Both the position numbers and the translations under genes were made by a program. This document shows, piece by piece, positions 53,651 to 64,000 of a stretch of 64,000 nt of DNA (within the stretch, counting starts at the first letter, position 1; each line of letters opens with the position of its first letter). The notes beneath the pieces are model-generated. The model was given only the letters and a program-made list of their open reading frames with translations, was not told the DNA's origin and made no database searches. This DNA is from Ischnura elegans (lineage: Eukaryota > Arthropoda > Insecta > Odonata > Coenagrionidae). Location of the stretch: NCBI RefSeq assembly GCF_921293095.1, contig NC_060257.1, forward strand, positions 54,720,968-54,784,967, in the 5' to 3' direction.

Positions 53651-54460
53651 GCTATTTTTGGGAAAAAAAATTAGGCGCTAAGTACTCACCAAAAATTTCC
53701 AACAGCTTAATATATTTTAAACATCCGGCCACGATTGAAATGTCCAACTCCAACTCTTACGACTCTTACATTAGCTCCAAGTTGTGCCACGAGATAAATA
53801 TAAACAAGTAAATAATAATCATTTCCGATTTTTCTTTCTGAAATCCATTAGACAATTTACAGTGGGACTATTTTATACAGATGTGAAAAGGTAGTTTAAC
53901 CAGTACGCTTATGATGAGTTTAGATTTTAGGGGTTACGCCGTACCTGTCTATATCGGCCCATCTACAGCACTGGACGTAATTGGGCAATATTTTCCAATA
54001 AATTTGATAGAAACTAATCGCTAAGCCTGAATCACCCGATGCCGAGTGCATACTTAATATTTTTTCTAAAAACTGGCCTTAACATCGCGGCATTGCCGCG
54101 GTTGGTGTAGGGGAAGGCGGGGAGGGGTAGGGGCCGGGTGGCGTTTGTTCCAGCGAAGCGAGCTGAGGGGCAAGAGTGTGGGGAGGAAGCAGATGACGAT
54201 TATTATGGGGACGGGGAGGCGGAGGAGTGTGGGGAACCAGGTGTTCCCAGGATAGCCCCACACTTCGGCGTCGCACGTTCGCATGCATGTACAGCAGCCC
54301 TCCGTCCCCCTTGGGCTTATCTAAGTAAGTTCCCCCAACGGAACGCATTAGGGAGGGGGGGTGTCGCGGAACCCATGAGAAGGGGGACAGCAATGCTGGC
54401 TGGTTTAAATGCTTCGTGCATTTCATCGACCTACAGCCTGGTGAGCTTCCATTTCGACCT
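53651..54460. other. Unassigned stretch
   Basis: No recognised features. About 54110-54380 is GC-rich, with open frames on both strands whose translations are low-complexity (Pro-rich). Confidence 0.4.
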
Positions 54461-54589
54461 CATCTATACAGGGTTGAGAAAAATTGTCACGAAATTTTGA
54501 CCCTGGATAGCTGATGCCAGTATGGACCAAAATTACTAATGATGTTAACGTAAAAAACGCACTATTTATGAAACTACAAAAACTTCGAG

Positions 54590-54960
54590 GACGGACGTAA
54601 AGAAATCGTTACAGATATATTAAACGAATTAGACTAGGAGCCGCTAGAGACTCGGGAGGATGCGCGCTAGGATTAGATTGCTCGAGCAATTGAGAATAGA
54701 TATCTTAAAAAGCGACAAGGAAAACATCATATAATAATCGTCCTATATTCCCACGTCTGAGAGAAACGACAAATTAAGAGATTTATTTTGCCGAACGGAT
54801 AGATATGGGAATTCGTTATTCCCCCGAACAATAAAGGACTTTAATAAAAGGTAGGCGGTACGTGGTTCGAGTTATTCATTTATATTTTTCAACGGCTGGT
54901 GTCCTGTTACACCCCGCCACACGCCTTTATATTCGGATAGCGGGGTAAATGTGGATGAAT
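54590..54960 (+). pseudogene. LINE 3'-end relic, second copy
   Basis: The plus strand reads RNDKLRDLFCRTDRYGNSLF then PRTIKDFNKR, the conserved tail of non-LTR ORF2 proteins. A terminal CHTPLYSD-like segment and 3' sequence similar to 53440-53640 follow. Upstream parts are decayed. Confidence 0.65.
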
Positions 54961-55017
54961 ATTCCTTTCAATCCTCTCCATAAATATTCTAGGAGTTTCC
55001 TCTTCTAGCCCACCATT

Positions 55018-55295
55018 CATTGGCGTAGCGAGGAGCGAGGCCCGGGGGGTACGGACCCCACAACCCGAAATATAAAAACACAATTTCTTTCCTTCGTATG
55101 AGAAAACAAAATATTGAAAAATCATGAATTTACAAAAGATTTTTTTGACAAATGAAGTTTATTCGAATATGAAAAGTGTTAAATTTTGCTTAAAACCCTC
55201 TAATTACTTAGTTCCCTGATATTAAAAAATTTCCCCCCCTGGTTTTGGAACCCCCCCCTCTCACCCCCCCAACGAAATTCCTGGCTACCCCACTG
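55018..55295. mobile_element. hAT MITE
   Basis: Ends CATTGGCGTAGCGAGG and CCTGGCTACCCCACTG, flanked by CCACCATT and CCACCATA (7 of 8). Similar to 25896-26141 inside. Confidence 0.7.
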
Positions 55296-55303
55296 CCACC
55301 ATA

Positions 55304-56050
55304 AGTTGATACGCTTAAAACTACTTCACCATTTCGTCATTCTTCTCCATCCTATAAATTCATTTCACACACTCAACCTTCCGACAAAATTACATCTCGA
55401 ACGTCTTTGATATTTTCTCGACTTCTTTCCGTGGCGTCCACGTTTCTGCAACAGGTAGGAAGGAGAAAGGAATTAAAATACCGCGCATGCGCGCTGGGTC
55501 AGCAAAGTTTCCTCACGAATATCTTTTTCCTTTCAGATGTATACCAAGCACTTTCCGGAAATTGGTATTTAATTTATTATATATGTAAATCTAACGATTA
55601 CAATAAAAGAGTATATTTTCAAAGATATCCCCACCAGTAAAGTGGCTCGTAGGACACAGTTTATACATTACTAGAAGTATCGCGAATGATGAGAAAAATC
55701 CTTTAACAATCACCGGCTAAATACTATTTATTACGATAGCATTTTTCACTTAATGTAGTGCATTTTCAGAACAAAACTTAGCCACCTCAAAATATCTGCT
55801 GGAGACTTAAAGTCCAAAAATTGTCAAAGCAAGATGACAGAACTTTTACCACGCTAAAAACTCGGAAACAGCGCCTCCAGATATTTACAACCTCCGTGGC
55901 TGGAACCCAATGCGGCGGTGGACCGCTATGGCCAGAGGGCACCAGTATTATGTAAGAGGAGGACTACCGGGGGATATGAGGGGCGTGGAATATAATGAAT
56001 AAATTTTGAAATTTTAATCCTTGACCTCTTGAGATAGAATTGAATCTTAC
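55304..56050. other. Unassigned stretch
   Basis: Nothing recognisable was seen; frames are short and no inverted repeats were noted. Confidence 0.4.
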
Positions 56051-56062
56051 CTGATTGAATTA

Positions 56063-56656
56063 TAAATGCGATGGTGGTTGGCGTAACATGGTGAAACTCC
56101 TTCATGATGCACAAAGGTTAAGAAAAGACTTCGCTGTTTCACAAAATAAAATGTATTTGCGACCGGTTTCGATACAGCGTATCATCATCTGGCAATTACA
56201 AGTATCAGTACATAGAATTTATACCCTTGAAGGCGTTAGAGGGGCGGTGGAGTGGAGGTGGAGAAAGGGGGGGAACTTCGGAGTACCCATTATTGGATGC
56301 AATTAGTTTGATTGTGTTTAGCATCCTGTTGTAATTCGACAATGGAATCAATCATAGTCTGTGAAGCATACAATGTATTGCTGATAGTTTGTGAGAGAAG
56401 TGGTGTCGTGAATTACGGTATATTATTTGGTGGAAGGGGCAATATCAGCAATACAAGGCAAGGCAAGGAAGGGGCAATGGGTACTCCGAAGTTCCCCCCC
56501 TTTCTCCACCTCCACTCCACCGCCCCTCTAACGCCTTCAAGGGTATAAATTCTATGTACTGATACTTGTAATTGCCAGATGATGATACGCTGTATCGAAA
56601 CCGGTCGCAAATACATTTTATTTTGTGAAACAGCGAAGTCTTTTCTTAACCTTTGT
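56063..56656. mobile_element. Large foldback retroelement-like insertion
   Basis: Flanked by GATTGAATTATA on both sides (about 56051-56062 and 56657-56668). Arms of about 185 bp (56110-56295 and 56475-56656) are nearly perfect inverse copies, containing GACCGGTTTCGATACAGCG and ATCATCATCTGGC. The loop holds GGCAATATCAGCAATACAAG. Confidence 0.75.
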
Positions 56657-56924
56657 GATTGAATTATATTCATTATTATTTTGTTTACTCATGACGGTGT
56701 TAATTATGCTGTTAAATGAGACATCATTGAAATCAAGTTAACAGTTCAATTCTGACTGTAAAATTTGTGACTTTCGGGACAAGAGGGCGCCAAAGATGGC
56801 TGGAGGGCGCACCGGGATACGTCCCGGTGTCCCGGCGGCACAACACGGGCTTGAATCTAACGTTTAAGACTGCTTTCCCACATAATTTCCGTTAATATGA
56901 AAGCACTTATCATATCCAACAATA

Positions 56925-57645
56925 AGCTTTTAGCCCTGTCAAATTAGCCCAAGAAATAGGGGTAGGTACCCTTACATAAATTTCTCAACAAGCTGACAAT
57001 TTACTGGAACCCTAGGAATACCACTCTAATGAAATCCTGAAAAGTTCCCATCGATCCCGTATGTGCAAAAACCTTTATTCAAAGTCAAAGGTCGCAAAAA
57101 TAAACTTTTTCCATTTTTTGGCCAAACGCTTAGTTTTACGATAAATCGTGCCCAGACCAAAATTGCAGATCAGGAAATTATCTAAAAAAATTGTCTCAGT
57201 ACTTTTTTCTTTAATATTTGCCATTTCCGAGAAAGAGCCATTCGGAAATTGGTTAGAGCTGTCCAATAATGTTCGGGGAGCGCGAAAATATAGCCATGCA
57301 TATTACGGAGAATACAGCTTCAACTAACTTTCGAATGGCTTTTTCTCAGCAGGGTAAATCTTAGAGTAAAAAGTAAAGTGACAATTTTGTAGATAATTTC
57401 CTGGTCTACAATTTTGGTTTGTACACTTTTTATCGTAAAACTAACCGTTTGGCAAAAAAATGCAAGAAAAAATATTCTTGTGACCTTTGACCTTGAATAA
57501 AAAGTTTTGCACATACGGTATCGATGGGGAATTTTCAGGATTTCGTAAGAGTGACATTCCTGTAAATTACTGTTTCTGTAAATTTTCAGCTTGTTGGGAA
57601 TTTATGCAATGGTCAATGTCTATTTTGACCGGGCTATTTTGTACA
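56925..57645. repeat. Inverted repeat with ~250-300 bp arms
   Basis: The left arm (about 56925-57240) and right arm (about 57330-57645) share CATCGATNCCGTATGTGCAAA, CAAAGTCAAAGGTC and AACAAGCTGA in inverse order. Arms are moderately diverged. It is probably an old long-TIR element; the target duplication is not clear. Confidence 0.65.
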
Positions 57646-58253
57646 CCGTCGTCGCCGCCTGAGTTGACAGCCACTGCAACACTGTTATTTTTAAGAATTC
57701 ATCGTCATCATGGCGCTGAGATCCCAATGTATTTTCCGGTTAAAGAAAGTGATAGTTTCTCGGCGCTAGATCGGTACCATCGGGACTGTGTGGAGAATGA
57801 TAAAATTTTTTCCCAACCAAATGATTCAATGAGATTTTGAGTTAAATTGGCTGCATGTGGAATGGAATTTTCATGCAGCTAAACGATCCCTTTACTCAGC
57901 ATTCTTCTTCTTTAATATTGAACCGCACGGTACAATTTTTAAACCCATTATAACCCAATGCTGCTTCCAAGCAACATGAAAAAAGTATAAATTTTCTGCT
58001 CTATTTAGAAAGTATCTAAACTGAGCATTATTCCGTGCTGTAAATTGTAATGGCAAAATATTTATCTGCCACGATAATTAATTATGATTGAGGGAAAAAT
58101 TTTCAAGTTTTCAAGAAGAGAAATCTTAAAATTTGATTTCTCCCAGATGCAACTCTAGATTAGAAAGGATTAAGGCCTCACAATATCTCACAGCAATTAT
58201 TGTGTCACCACGAAGTAAATAAATCGACAAGCAACAACCCTTTTCTGTCCTAA

Positions 58254-58487
58254 AGTCCGTTTTACACGGGGTACGGAATTGCGTAGGATAGAACTGCATT
58301 AACTTCTAAAATGGCGAAGAAATTAGCGAATGCATGAACGAAATTAGAACACGGGCTATTTTACCACCTGACGTCCGCGCATTCTCGCATGTCTTTTAGC
58401 AATTCACCGCTTCACAAGACGCAATTTTGACTGTGCCTTGGCACACACGTCAGATTGTGCTAGTATGTGCCCCGTGTAAAACGACCT
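58254..58487. mobile_element. Harbinger-type MITE, second copy
   Basis: Ends AGTCCGTTTTACACGGGGTA and CCCCGTGTAAAACGACCT, flanked by TAA. Same family as 44103-44330. Confidence 0.8.
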
Positions 58488-58618
58488 TAAAACGCGGTAC
58501 ACTGTTTTTCTCAGATTTTCTATAAGGATGGTATACAAAAGCATTTATTCGATATGATAAGTGCCTTAATATTAACGTAAATTATGTGGAAAAGTTGCGT
58601 AAAATGTGGGCTCTTAAG

Positions 58619-58901
58619 CAAGGGCGTACCCAGCGAAGGGCAGGGGGGGGGGGCAGCTGCCCCCCCCCCAGAAGCAAAACTCGCAAAATTCTTTAAGCAA
58701 AATCAGTACTGAATTGAAACGAAAGTATGTAACAATTTTTTTTAACCCACGAAAAATGATATATATTAGTAAAAGTATGTAGCTAAAACAAAATTATTTT
58801 TTCTAGGAAATGATCTAATAAATCCTATGGCTTGCCCCCCCCCCCCCCACCCCCCCTAAACCATGGCTTGCTCCCTAGTAATGATCCTGGGTACGCCCTT
58901 G
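58619..58901. mobile_element. hAT MITE of the GGGCGTACCCAG family
   Basis: Ends CAAGGGCGTACCCAGC and CTGGGTACGCCCTTG are flanked by a perfect 8-bp duplication CTCTTAAG (58611-58618 and 58902-58909). This copy best defines the family found in the trypsin introns. Confidence 0.88.
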
Positions 58902-58909
58902 CTCTTAAG

Positions 58910-59700
58910 TAAAAAAAAAATTGTCACAAAAAAGTTTGCTGTTTTTATATATTTCAAAACGTAACTCACTCAAAAAACGCGCCTCGTATATTAAGGATTC
59001 GCATTCACATTTAAGGTTAGGGGAACAGAGCGACCAAGTCCATCGACGGTCGAAATCATCGAAAAATATTCCCCCGGGAAAAGCAATCGCGGCATTGGCG
59101 ATAACGCGTGGATTCGCCAATAAAATACGCTCAGTATTTACTCGAACGACCTCGTGGAAACGTCTGAACTGTCTATTGGCGGATTGATAAGATATAATAT
59201 TCTGCACGTTGGGAAGATATGGGGCGTATACAGATAAATATATATATATATATATATAAACGTGAGTGCATGAAAGGGAGGCCTTATAATGTCGGCATCA
59301 TATGTTTGCCCTGTCCTTTTACTATCGCAGTAAAGGGAACGGCATGCGATAGAGAGAATGAAACTACGCCCTCTCTGCACGTGATTTAGCGTGGGAAAAC
59401 CGTACAAGAGTACAAACATATTGAAGGTAAAAGGGGTGTTGGCAAATAGAGGGTAAGGTTGTGTGTGGAAAATACTGTGGGAGGATTTTCTTCGCCAGAG
59501 TAAGCGGCCATTGCATGGCACGAAATTCATGCCCCGCTGCGTGCATCGAGTCATTTCAAGGTCTGCTAACCACCCCAACTAAGTCGGAGTCGAAGCCAGC
59601 AACGTGGAGAAATATCTTCGCTCGCTCTACATCGCGTACTGATACGTCTTTTCGTGCAAAGGCGTTTTGGACTTTAAATTTCTCTAAAAACCGCGATTAT
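58910..59700. other. Unassigned stretch with a (TA)n tract
   Basis: A TA dinucleotide run spans about 59236-59258. No gene is recognised in the open frames on either strand. Confidence 0.4.
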
Positions 59701-59704
59701 TGCG

Positions 59705-61475
59705 AAAGAGGATCCTGTTAATGTGTTGTCACCCACCGCGCTTTTAAATGTGTTTACAAAAGTCGCCACTCGCGTCGCTGACGGACAAATTTCCGATTTT
59801 TATTATGCCTAATTTCCGAGTTTCACTGGTAAATTAGGCATAATTAGTGTTGCAAACCGAAATTTATTTACGTGATGACGTGATCTATCAAATTCATAGC
59901 TTTTCAATGCTAATCCTCGCAATTGCAAACATTTTACCGCAAAATATCAGAAAAAGTGGATCGCATTGCATCTATCAAGGCGCCGCGGACATTTTTGAAA
60001 ACCATACGAGTCTCACCTTTCGGGCGTTCCTCCGCGTTGAGATGTCCATCGGTGACGACTTCGAAAGAATTTGAAGAAACTGTCGTCACCGATGTACATT
60101 TCAACGCGGAGGAACGCCCGAAAGCCGAGACTCAAATGAAGAAACGCCGCGGAAATCTTAGATCTAATTTTTGAAACCGATTAAAATGGGACCGAAGTGG
60201 CAACAGAAATCAGCCTTCCGTGGGATGGAATTTGGCCCCCTCTATGCAGTTCCCTTAGCGAACACAGTGCCATTATTATACAGGGTGGAGAGAAATCGCG
60301 TCATGAAACTTTAATCCTGGTTAGCTGATGGAAGTAGGAATCAAAATTAACAATGATGTTTTGGTCGATAACGCACGCAAGGTGTGAGTCTGATATTTTC
60401 CTACTATATTCCTATGGATTACTGAAATAGTACCATTATTTTTTGGTGACCCTATATTACAGATAATTAACAATTACTCTGATCTTCAAACTATGTAATG
60501 CTGGTCGCTATGTATCGCGCACTGGCAGTGGCGGATATATATGGAGGGCGCAGGGGGCGCGCGTCCCCCCTTGCGGAGTTGCCCGCATTTCCGAACATTG
60601 CAGGACTACAATTGTGACTTTTTTATATCATAAGAAAACTTTGTCATGTTTATGCGTATAACCAGTTTAAACCAAAGTATCTTAAAATGTGCATGTAACC
60701 TGATTATTTTTTATTACGATAAAAGTATAGGTAGCTCAAAATATCTTTTGCGCCCCCTCCCCCTTGAGTTTTATCTATGTCCGCTACTGCGCACGGGAGC
60801 GGTTGAAGCCATGCTGAAGTATGGGTCCGACCCGCGAGTCTTTGAAATGGGAAATTAGGCAAAAATAGTGAGTGCATTTTTTGGCGCAGAAACGATCGCA
60901 TGGGATCCAAGCAACTTATCTTCCAAGTCGCCACCAAATTCAAAATGTATGAGCGGAGTACAAAAAAGTATCACTATGTCAGTGTGTCTGAATGAGGGGC
61001 AATTACGGAGGTCCTTCTCAAGATGGCCAGTTGCGCAACTTCATGGCTACACTCGGGGAGGGGGTATCGGCAATCGATTGTTTAAAGTTCAATGGTTTGC
61101 ACAAGGGGACTGCATAGAGGAGGCCAAATTCCATCCCATAGAAAGATGGTTTATGTTGCCACTTCGGTCGCATTGTAATCGGTTTTCAAATATGTCCGCG
61201 GCGCGGTGATGAGTGCAACGCGATCCAATTTTTTATCCAATATTTTGCATTAAGTTTCTAATTGCGAGGAATATCATTGAAAAGTTATGAATTTGATAAA
61301 TCGCATATTCATGCATATAAATTTCGGTTAAAACCGCTAATTATACCTAATTTCCCGGTGAAACTCGGATCAATTTGTCCGTCAGCGACGCGAGTGGCGA
61401 CTTTTGTAAACTCGTTAAAATGTGCGGAGGGTGACAACACATTTAGAGGCACACTTAAGGATTCTCTTTTGTAAT
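59705..61475. mobile_element. DNA-transposon-like element with very long TIRs
   Basis: Left and right ends mirror each other over ~400 bp: AATGTGTTGTCACCC, TTTACAAAAGTCGCCACTCG and CGTCGCTGACGGACAAATT appear inverted at 61370-61470. A hAT MITE (60526-60789) is nested inside, and a hairpin segment (about 60000-60168) is present only in the left TIR. No transposase is seen. Partial copies are at 9923-10650 and 18905-18985. Confidence 0.7.
60526..60789. mobile_element. hAT MITE nested in the long-TIR element
   Basis: Ends CAGTGGCGGATATATATGG and CTATGTCCGCTACTG, flanked by CGCACTGG and CGCACGGG (7 of 8). A shortened version sits at the same place in the copy at 10676. Confidence 0.7.
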
Positions 61476-61522
61476 ATTCGTTTTTTCCACGTGCAATAAT
61501 TGGGACCATAATATATGCGAAA

Positions 61523-61816
61523 CAGTGGCGCAGCGAGGGGGTTTTGGGGGATAAACCCTCTCCCCCACAGCTCAGAGAAATTTTTTAGTTTGATCTATTT
61601 TACTTAATTGGATTAATATTACTTATAGACAAGAGTAAGAATAAATGAAATACCTCTCAGAGAGCCGTAAAACTCACCATTTTGAACACATCATCTTAAT
61701 TTTTTTCTGGGGAAGGGCCCCCGACCCCTCTCGCTTACCCTGGCGGGTATGCCATACCCCCAGCCCCCGCAGTTGCGCCTAACCCCCCCTAGACTTAATT
61801 CCTGGCTGCGCCCCTG
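61523..61816. mobile_element. hAT MITE
   Basis: Ends CAGTGGCGCAGCGAGG and CCTGGCTGCGCCCCTG, flanked by ATGCGAAA and GTGCGAAA (7 of 8). Related inside to 1890-2172, 23850-24130 and 43378-43650. Confidence 0.75.
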
Positions 61817-62552
61817 GTGCGAAAGTTCTATTGTATGGATGGTCTATTTCTCCGAGTTTCATGTTCTTCGTCTAAAGCAGTGTAGCACGTAGGATCTCGA
61901 GGGTGACTCATCCATGCTCCGCACATTTGACCCGCCTCGGTAGCTAAGGACGTCCGTTTTCCGCACAGCGCCCAAAGCTGCCTTGATAGAACTTGTCTAT
62001 ATTCCGCACATTACGACTAACCTAACTCTCCTGACCGCGAGCGCCCCACTTCGCAAATTGCTGCTGTGCCAACGGCAAAAGGTCGTTTCTCGTATTTTAA
62101 GTAGGGACATAGTTATGTACTTCTGGTATCTACAGACAATAAACGTCTTCATTTTTTGTGTTAAACAAGTTGTTCGCTGTTCGAGGAAAATAAAATACAC
62201 ACATGACAAAATCTAAAAAACCAAAATTACCTTTCATTTTCAAGTTTCACTGAAGTTTCAATCAGTATAACAGCAATACTATAAAATCACCACTTCGCAC
62301 TATGTTGTACACCTAGCATACATTGCACCTACCAAGAATATCTCACATACAGCCCCATACTCACTCGGAACCGCTAAGCTATTGGTCATTTGCGCAATAC
62401 AGACGTACGGATTGAAAGACCTTTTAATTATTTTTTTATTTCATTTATCTCAATTACCCCCAAAACAGCACAATGTGGCCGTTACATCGGGAGTTTAAAC
62501 AATCCACAACAGACGATCACACTCACCCATGTCCTGGAAGGGGAAGCCTATC

Positions 62553-62622
62553 CAGGAATGACTCGAACCCGTGACCTTCGTTATGGTAGGCGAGGACTTA
62601 TCCCCAACGCCACCGAGGCCGA
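62553..62622 (-). repeat. tRNA-like sequence, probably a SINE head
   Basis: The minus strand reads GCCTCGGTGGCGTTGGGGAT (A-box-like) and, about 35 bases later, GGGTTCGAGTC (B box). There is no paired acceptor stem, so a functional tRNA gene is unlikely. It is not the same family as 38955-39176. Confidence 0.5.
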
Positions 62623-62725
62623 CATAGACAATTTTTAGACTCTTTGAGACGGTTATAAAATGTGCGGAATAGGCCTCGAGGGTGTAGGGTAATTGTACGA
62701 TTTTTAGGCAATGATGCCCATCCGT

Positions 62726-62868
62726 AATTCGATAACTCCACTGCATAAACGCTCAACAATAGCCCACCGAATTAAATCCGCTGATGTAGATAGCCCTTAT
62801 AGTACCAAACGAGCGGATTTGATTCGGTGGGCGATTGTTGAGCGTTTATGCAGTGGAGGTATCGAATT
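62726..62868. mobile_element. Compact long-TIR MITE
   Basis: Ends run CTCCACTGCATAAACGCTC and GAGCGTTTATGCAGTGGAG, and the inverse match continues inward through CCCACCGAATC. Symmetry also extends outward into AATTCGATA, so the true boundary and target duplication (perhaps TA) are unclear. Same family as 27079-27296. Confidence 0.65.
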
Positions 62869-64000
62869 GTTGCGGTAGATATGCGACACATGAATCACTT
62901 ACTATGCTAACTTTTTATTTCTATTACCAACTTGTAGTTTTATTGGCATGGTAGGACGTTCGTGTCCTTAGTATTCCCCTAGTTTCTAATTAATTACGAT
63001 TACAAGCGAGTGAGTGAATTACCTCACTATAGGAGGCTACAATATTATTCTAAACTAGCTGTTATCTACCTCTACGAAATGAAGGCTGAAGCAAATAGAT
63101 ATAAGCCAAAAGCATGTATGCGCGTTAAGAGTAGGGAGGAAGTTTAGTATGGGGGAACACATGGGTTTTGACCCTTGAAAAGGCCGGAGAGGAACCGGAA
63201 GTGTAGTTCGTGGGGGGGGGATAGGGAGGAAGTAGCGGGGAGGGGAGGGAAGAGAATAAAAAATAACAATAATGGGCTTGGGGAAGTGTTGAGGGGTGCC
63301 ATGGTGACCTGGAGTGGGATAAACGGTCGGACTGGAGGAACTCGTAATGGCGGGCCCCTCTTCCTATTGGACGAAAAAAAGGAACCAAATGGGCCGGGTG
63401 ATGGAGATTCTGGGACACCTTCTCGGAGTGGAACAGGCGGACTAAATGAAAGGCTTTGCCGGCTGTTTTCATCGCTTCTAACGGGACTGGAGCACGTGCT
63501 GCCGAATGTATGAGGAAAAAATTCGTTGTCTCGGGCGTGACCACGTTGAGTCGACTTAACATAATGAAATGTAAAAAAAAAATTTATATCTGAATAAAAA
63601 TTTCATCTGCATGTGGCGATATGATGATTTCCACTAGATAATGGCGTGTCACGGCTAGACCTAGGTCGTACAGTATTAAATTTATGTGGAATTATTAAGT
63701 TTTTTACATTTATTTATAAAAAATGCTGTGGTATAGGGAATGGAAAGAAGTGCCAACAATACGTTAGCTATTCTTACAATATTCTACCGATTTAGATAGG
63801 TCTCCATGGGATACCCAAGAAGTAATATGGCAGCGTCCCCTCCCTTCATGGACTTCCCTCTTAACCCTTTCACTGCTGTTCAATCTCCGGAAACCTTCTC
63901 CTCACATGCGGCGAAAATGTTAAAATGCGTCTCCTGGGCCCATGGAGCAGGTACTTCCAGGATGGGTGTGGTACACCCTCCGAAGGGTCACTAATCCCCG
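62869..64000. other. Unassigned stretch to the window end
   Basis: About 63170-63480 is purine-rich with overlapping frames on both strands; none resembles a known protein. No inverted repeats were noted. Confidence 0.4.

Noticed and set aside
54079-54500. Overlapping frames on both strands in a GC-rich block
   Set aside because: Both are open because the block is GC-rich; the translations are low-complexity and unmatched to any family I recognise.
59138-59578. A 146-residue minus-strand frame
   Set aside because: It runs through a TA dinucleotide tract giving an Ile-Tyr repeat and shows no recognisable domain or splice context.
63125-63562. A 145-residue minus-strand frame
   Set aside because: It is low-complexity (Pro/Ser-rich) and overlaps an equally open plus-strand frame in purine-rich DNA; no family resemblance.

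Overview
The window looks like intron-rich, repeat-dense animal DNA, most likely from an arthropod and probably an insect. The signs are GT-AG introns, invertebrate-type trypsin genes with three disulfides, a LINE whose ORF1 joins a PHD finger to a Baculo_FP-like C-terminal region, piggyBac, hAT and Harbinger-type elements, and poly-G/C-bearing MITEs. The species cannot be named from sequence alone.

The real genes belong to a trypsin cluster. Trypsin B (+ strand, 20396-27895) and trypsin C (- strand, 38428-50076) can each be read through seven coding exons with no lesion: signal peptide, activation peptide, His/Asp/Ser triad and stop. Trypsin A (- strand, 2878-9702) keeps only its first three coding exons; its homology breaks at about 1730. 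An orphan terminal exon (- strand, 34216-34395) encodes a serine-protease end with Thr in place of the catalytic Ser.

A and B lie head to head in the arms of a very large imperfect inverted repeat (left arm about 1731-14770, right arm about 15005-24273). At its centre are two mirror-image TATA boxes about 640 bp apart. Each is followed by a mirror-image 5' splice donor, so the centre may be a shared divergent promoter with non-coding first exons. B and C face tail to tail and form a second inverted repeat (about 20378-28320 against 38030-50099). C's homology to A and B stops about 20 bases upstream of its start codon, so its promoter differs.

Because the segments are paralogous, many insertions can be compared with an empty site elsewhere in the window. 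Examples are a near full-length LINE (3693-8085) inside a hAT MITE in A, a 1.35 kb Harbinger-like element (11300-12644) in the left arm only, a 1.7 kb insertion (15991-17678) in the right arm only, and a 2.35 kb hAT-like element (45038-47391) and a Harbinger MITE in C only. Between B and C lies a decayed 3.1 kb piggyBac element. The last 14 kb hold LINE 3'-end relics, a piggyBac MITE, several hAT MITEs, long inverted-repeat elements and unassigned sequence. No rRNA, CRISPR or bacterial-type operon was seen.
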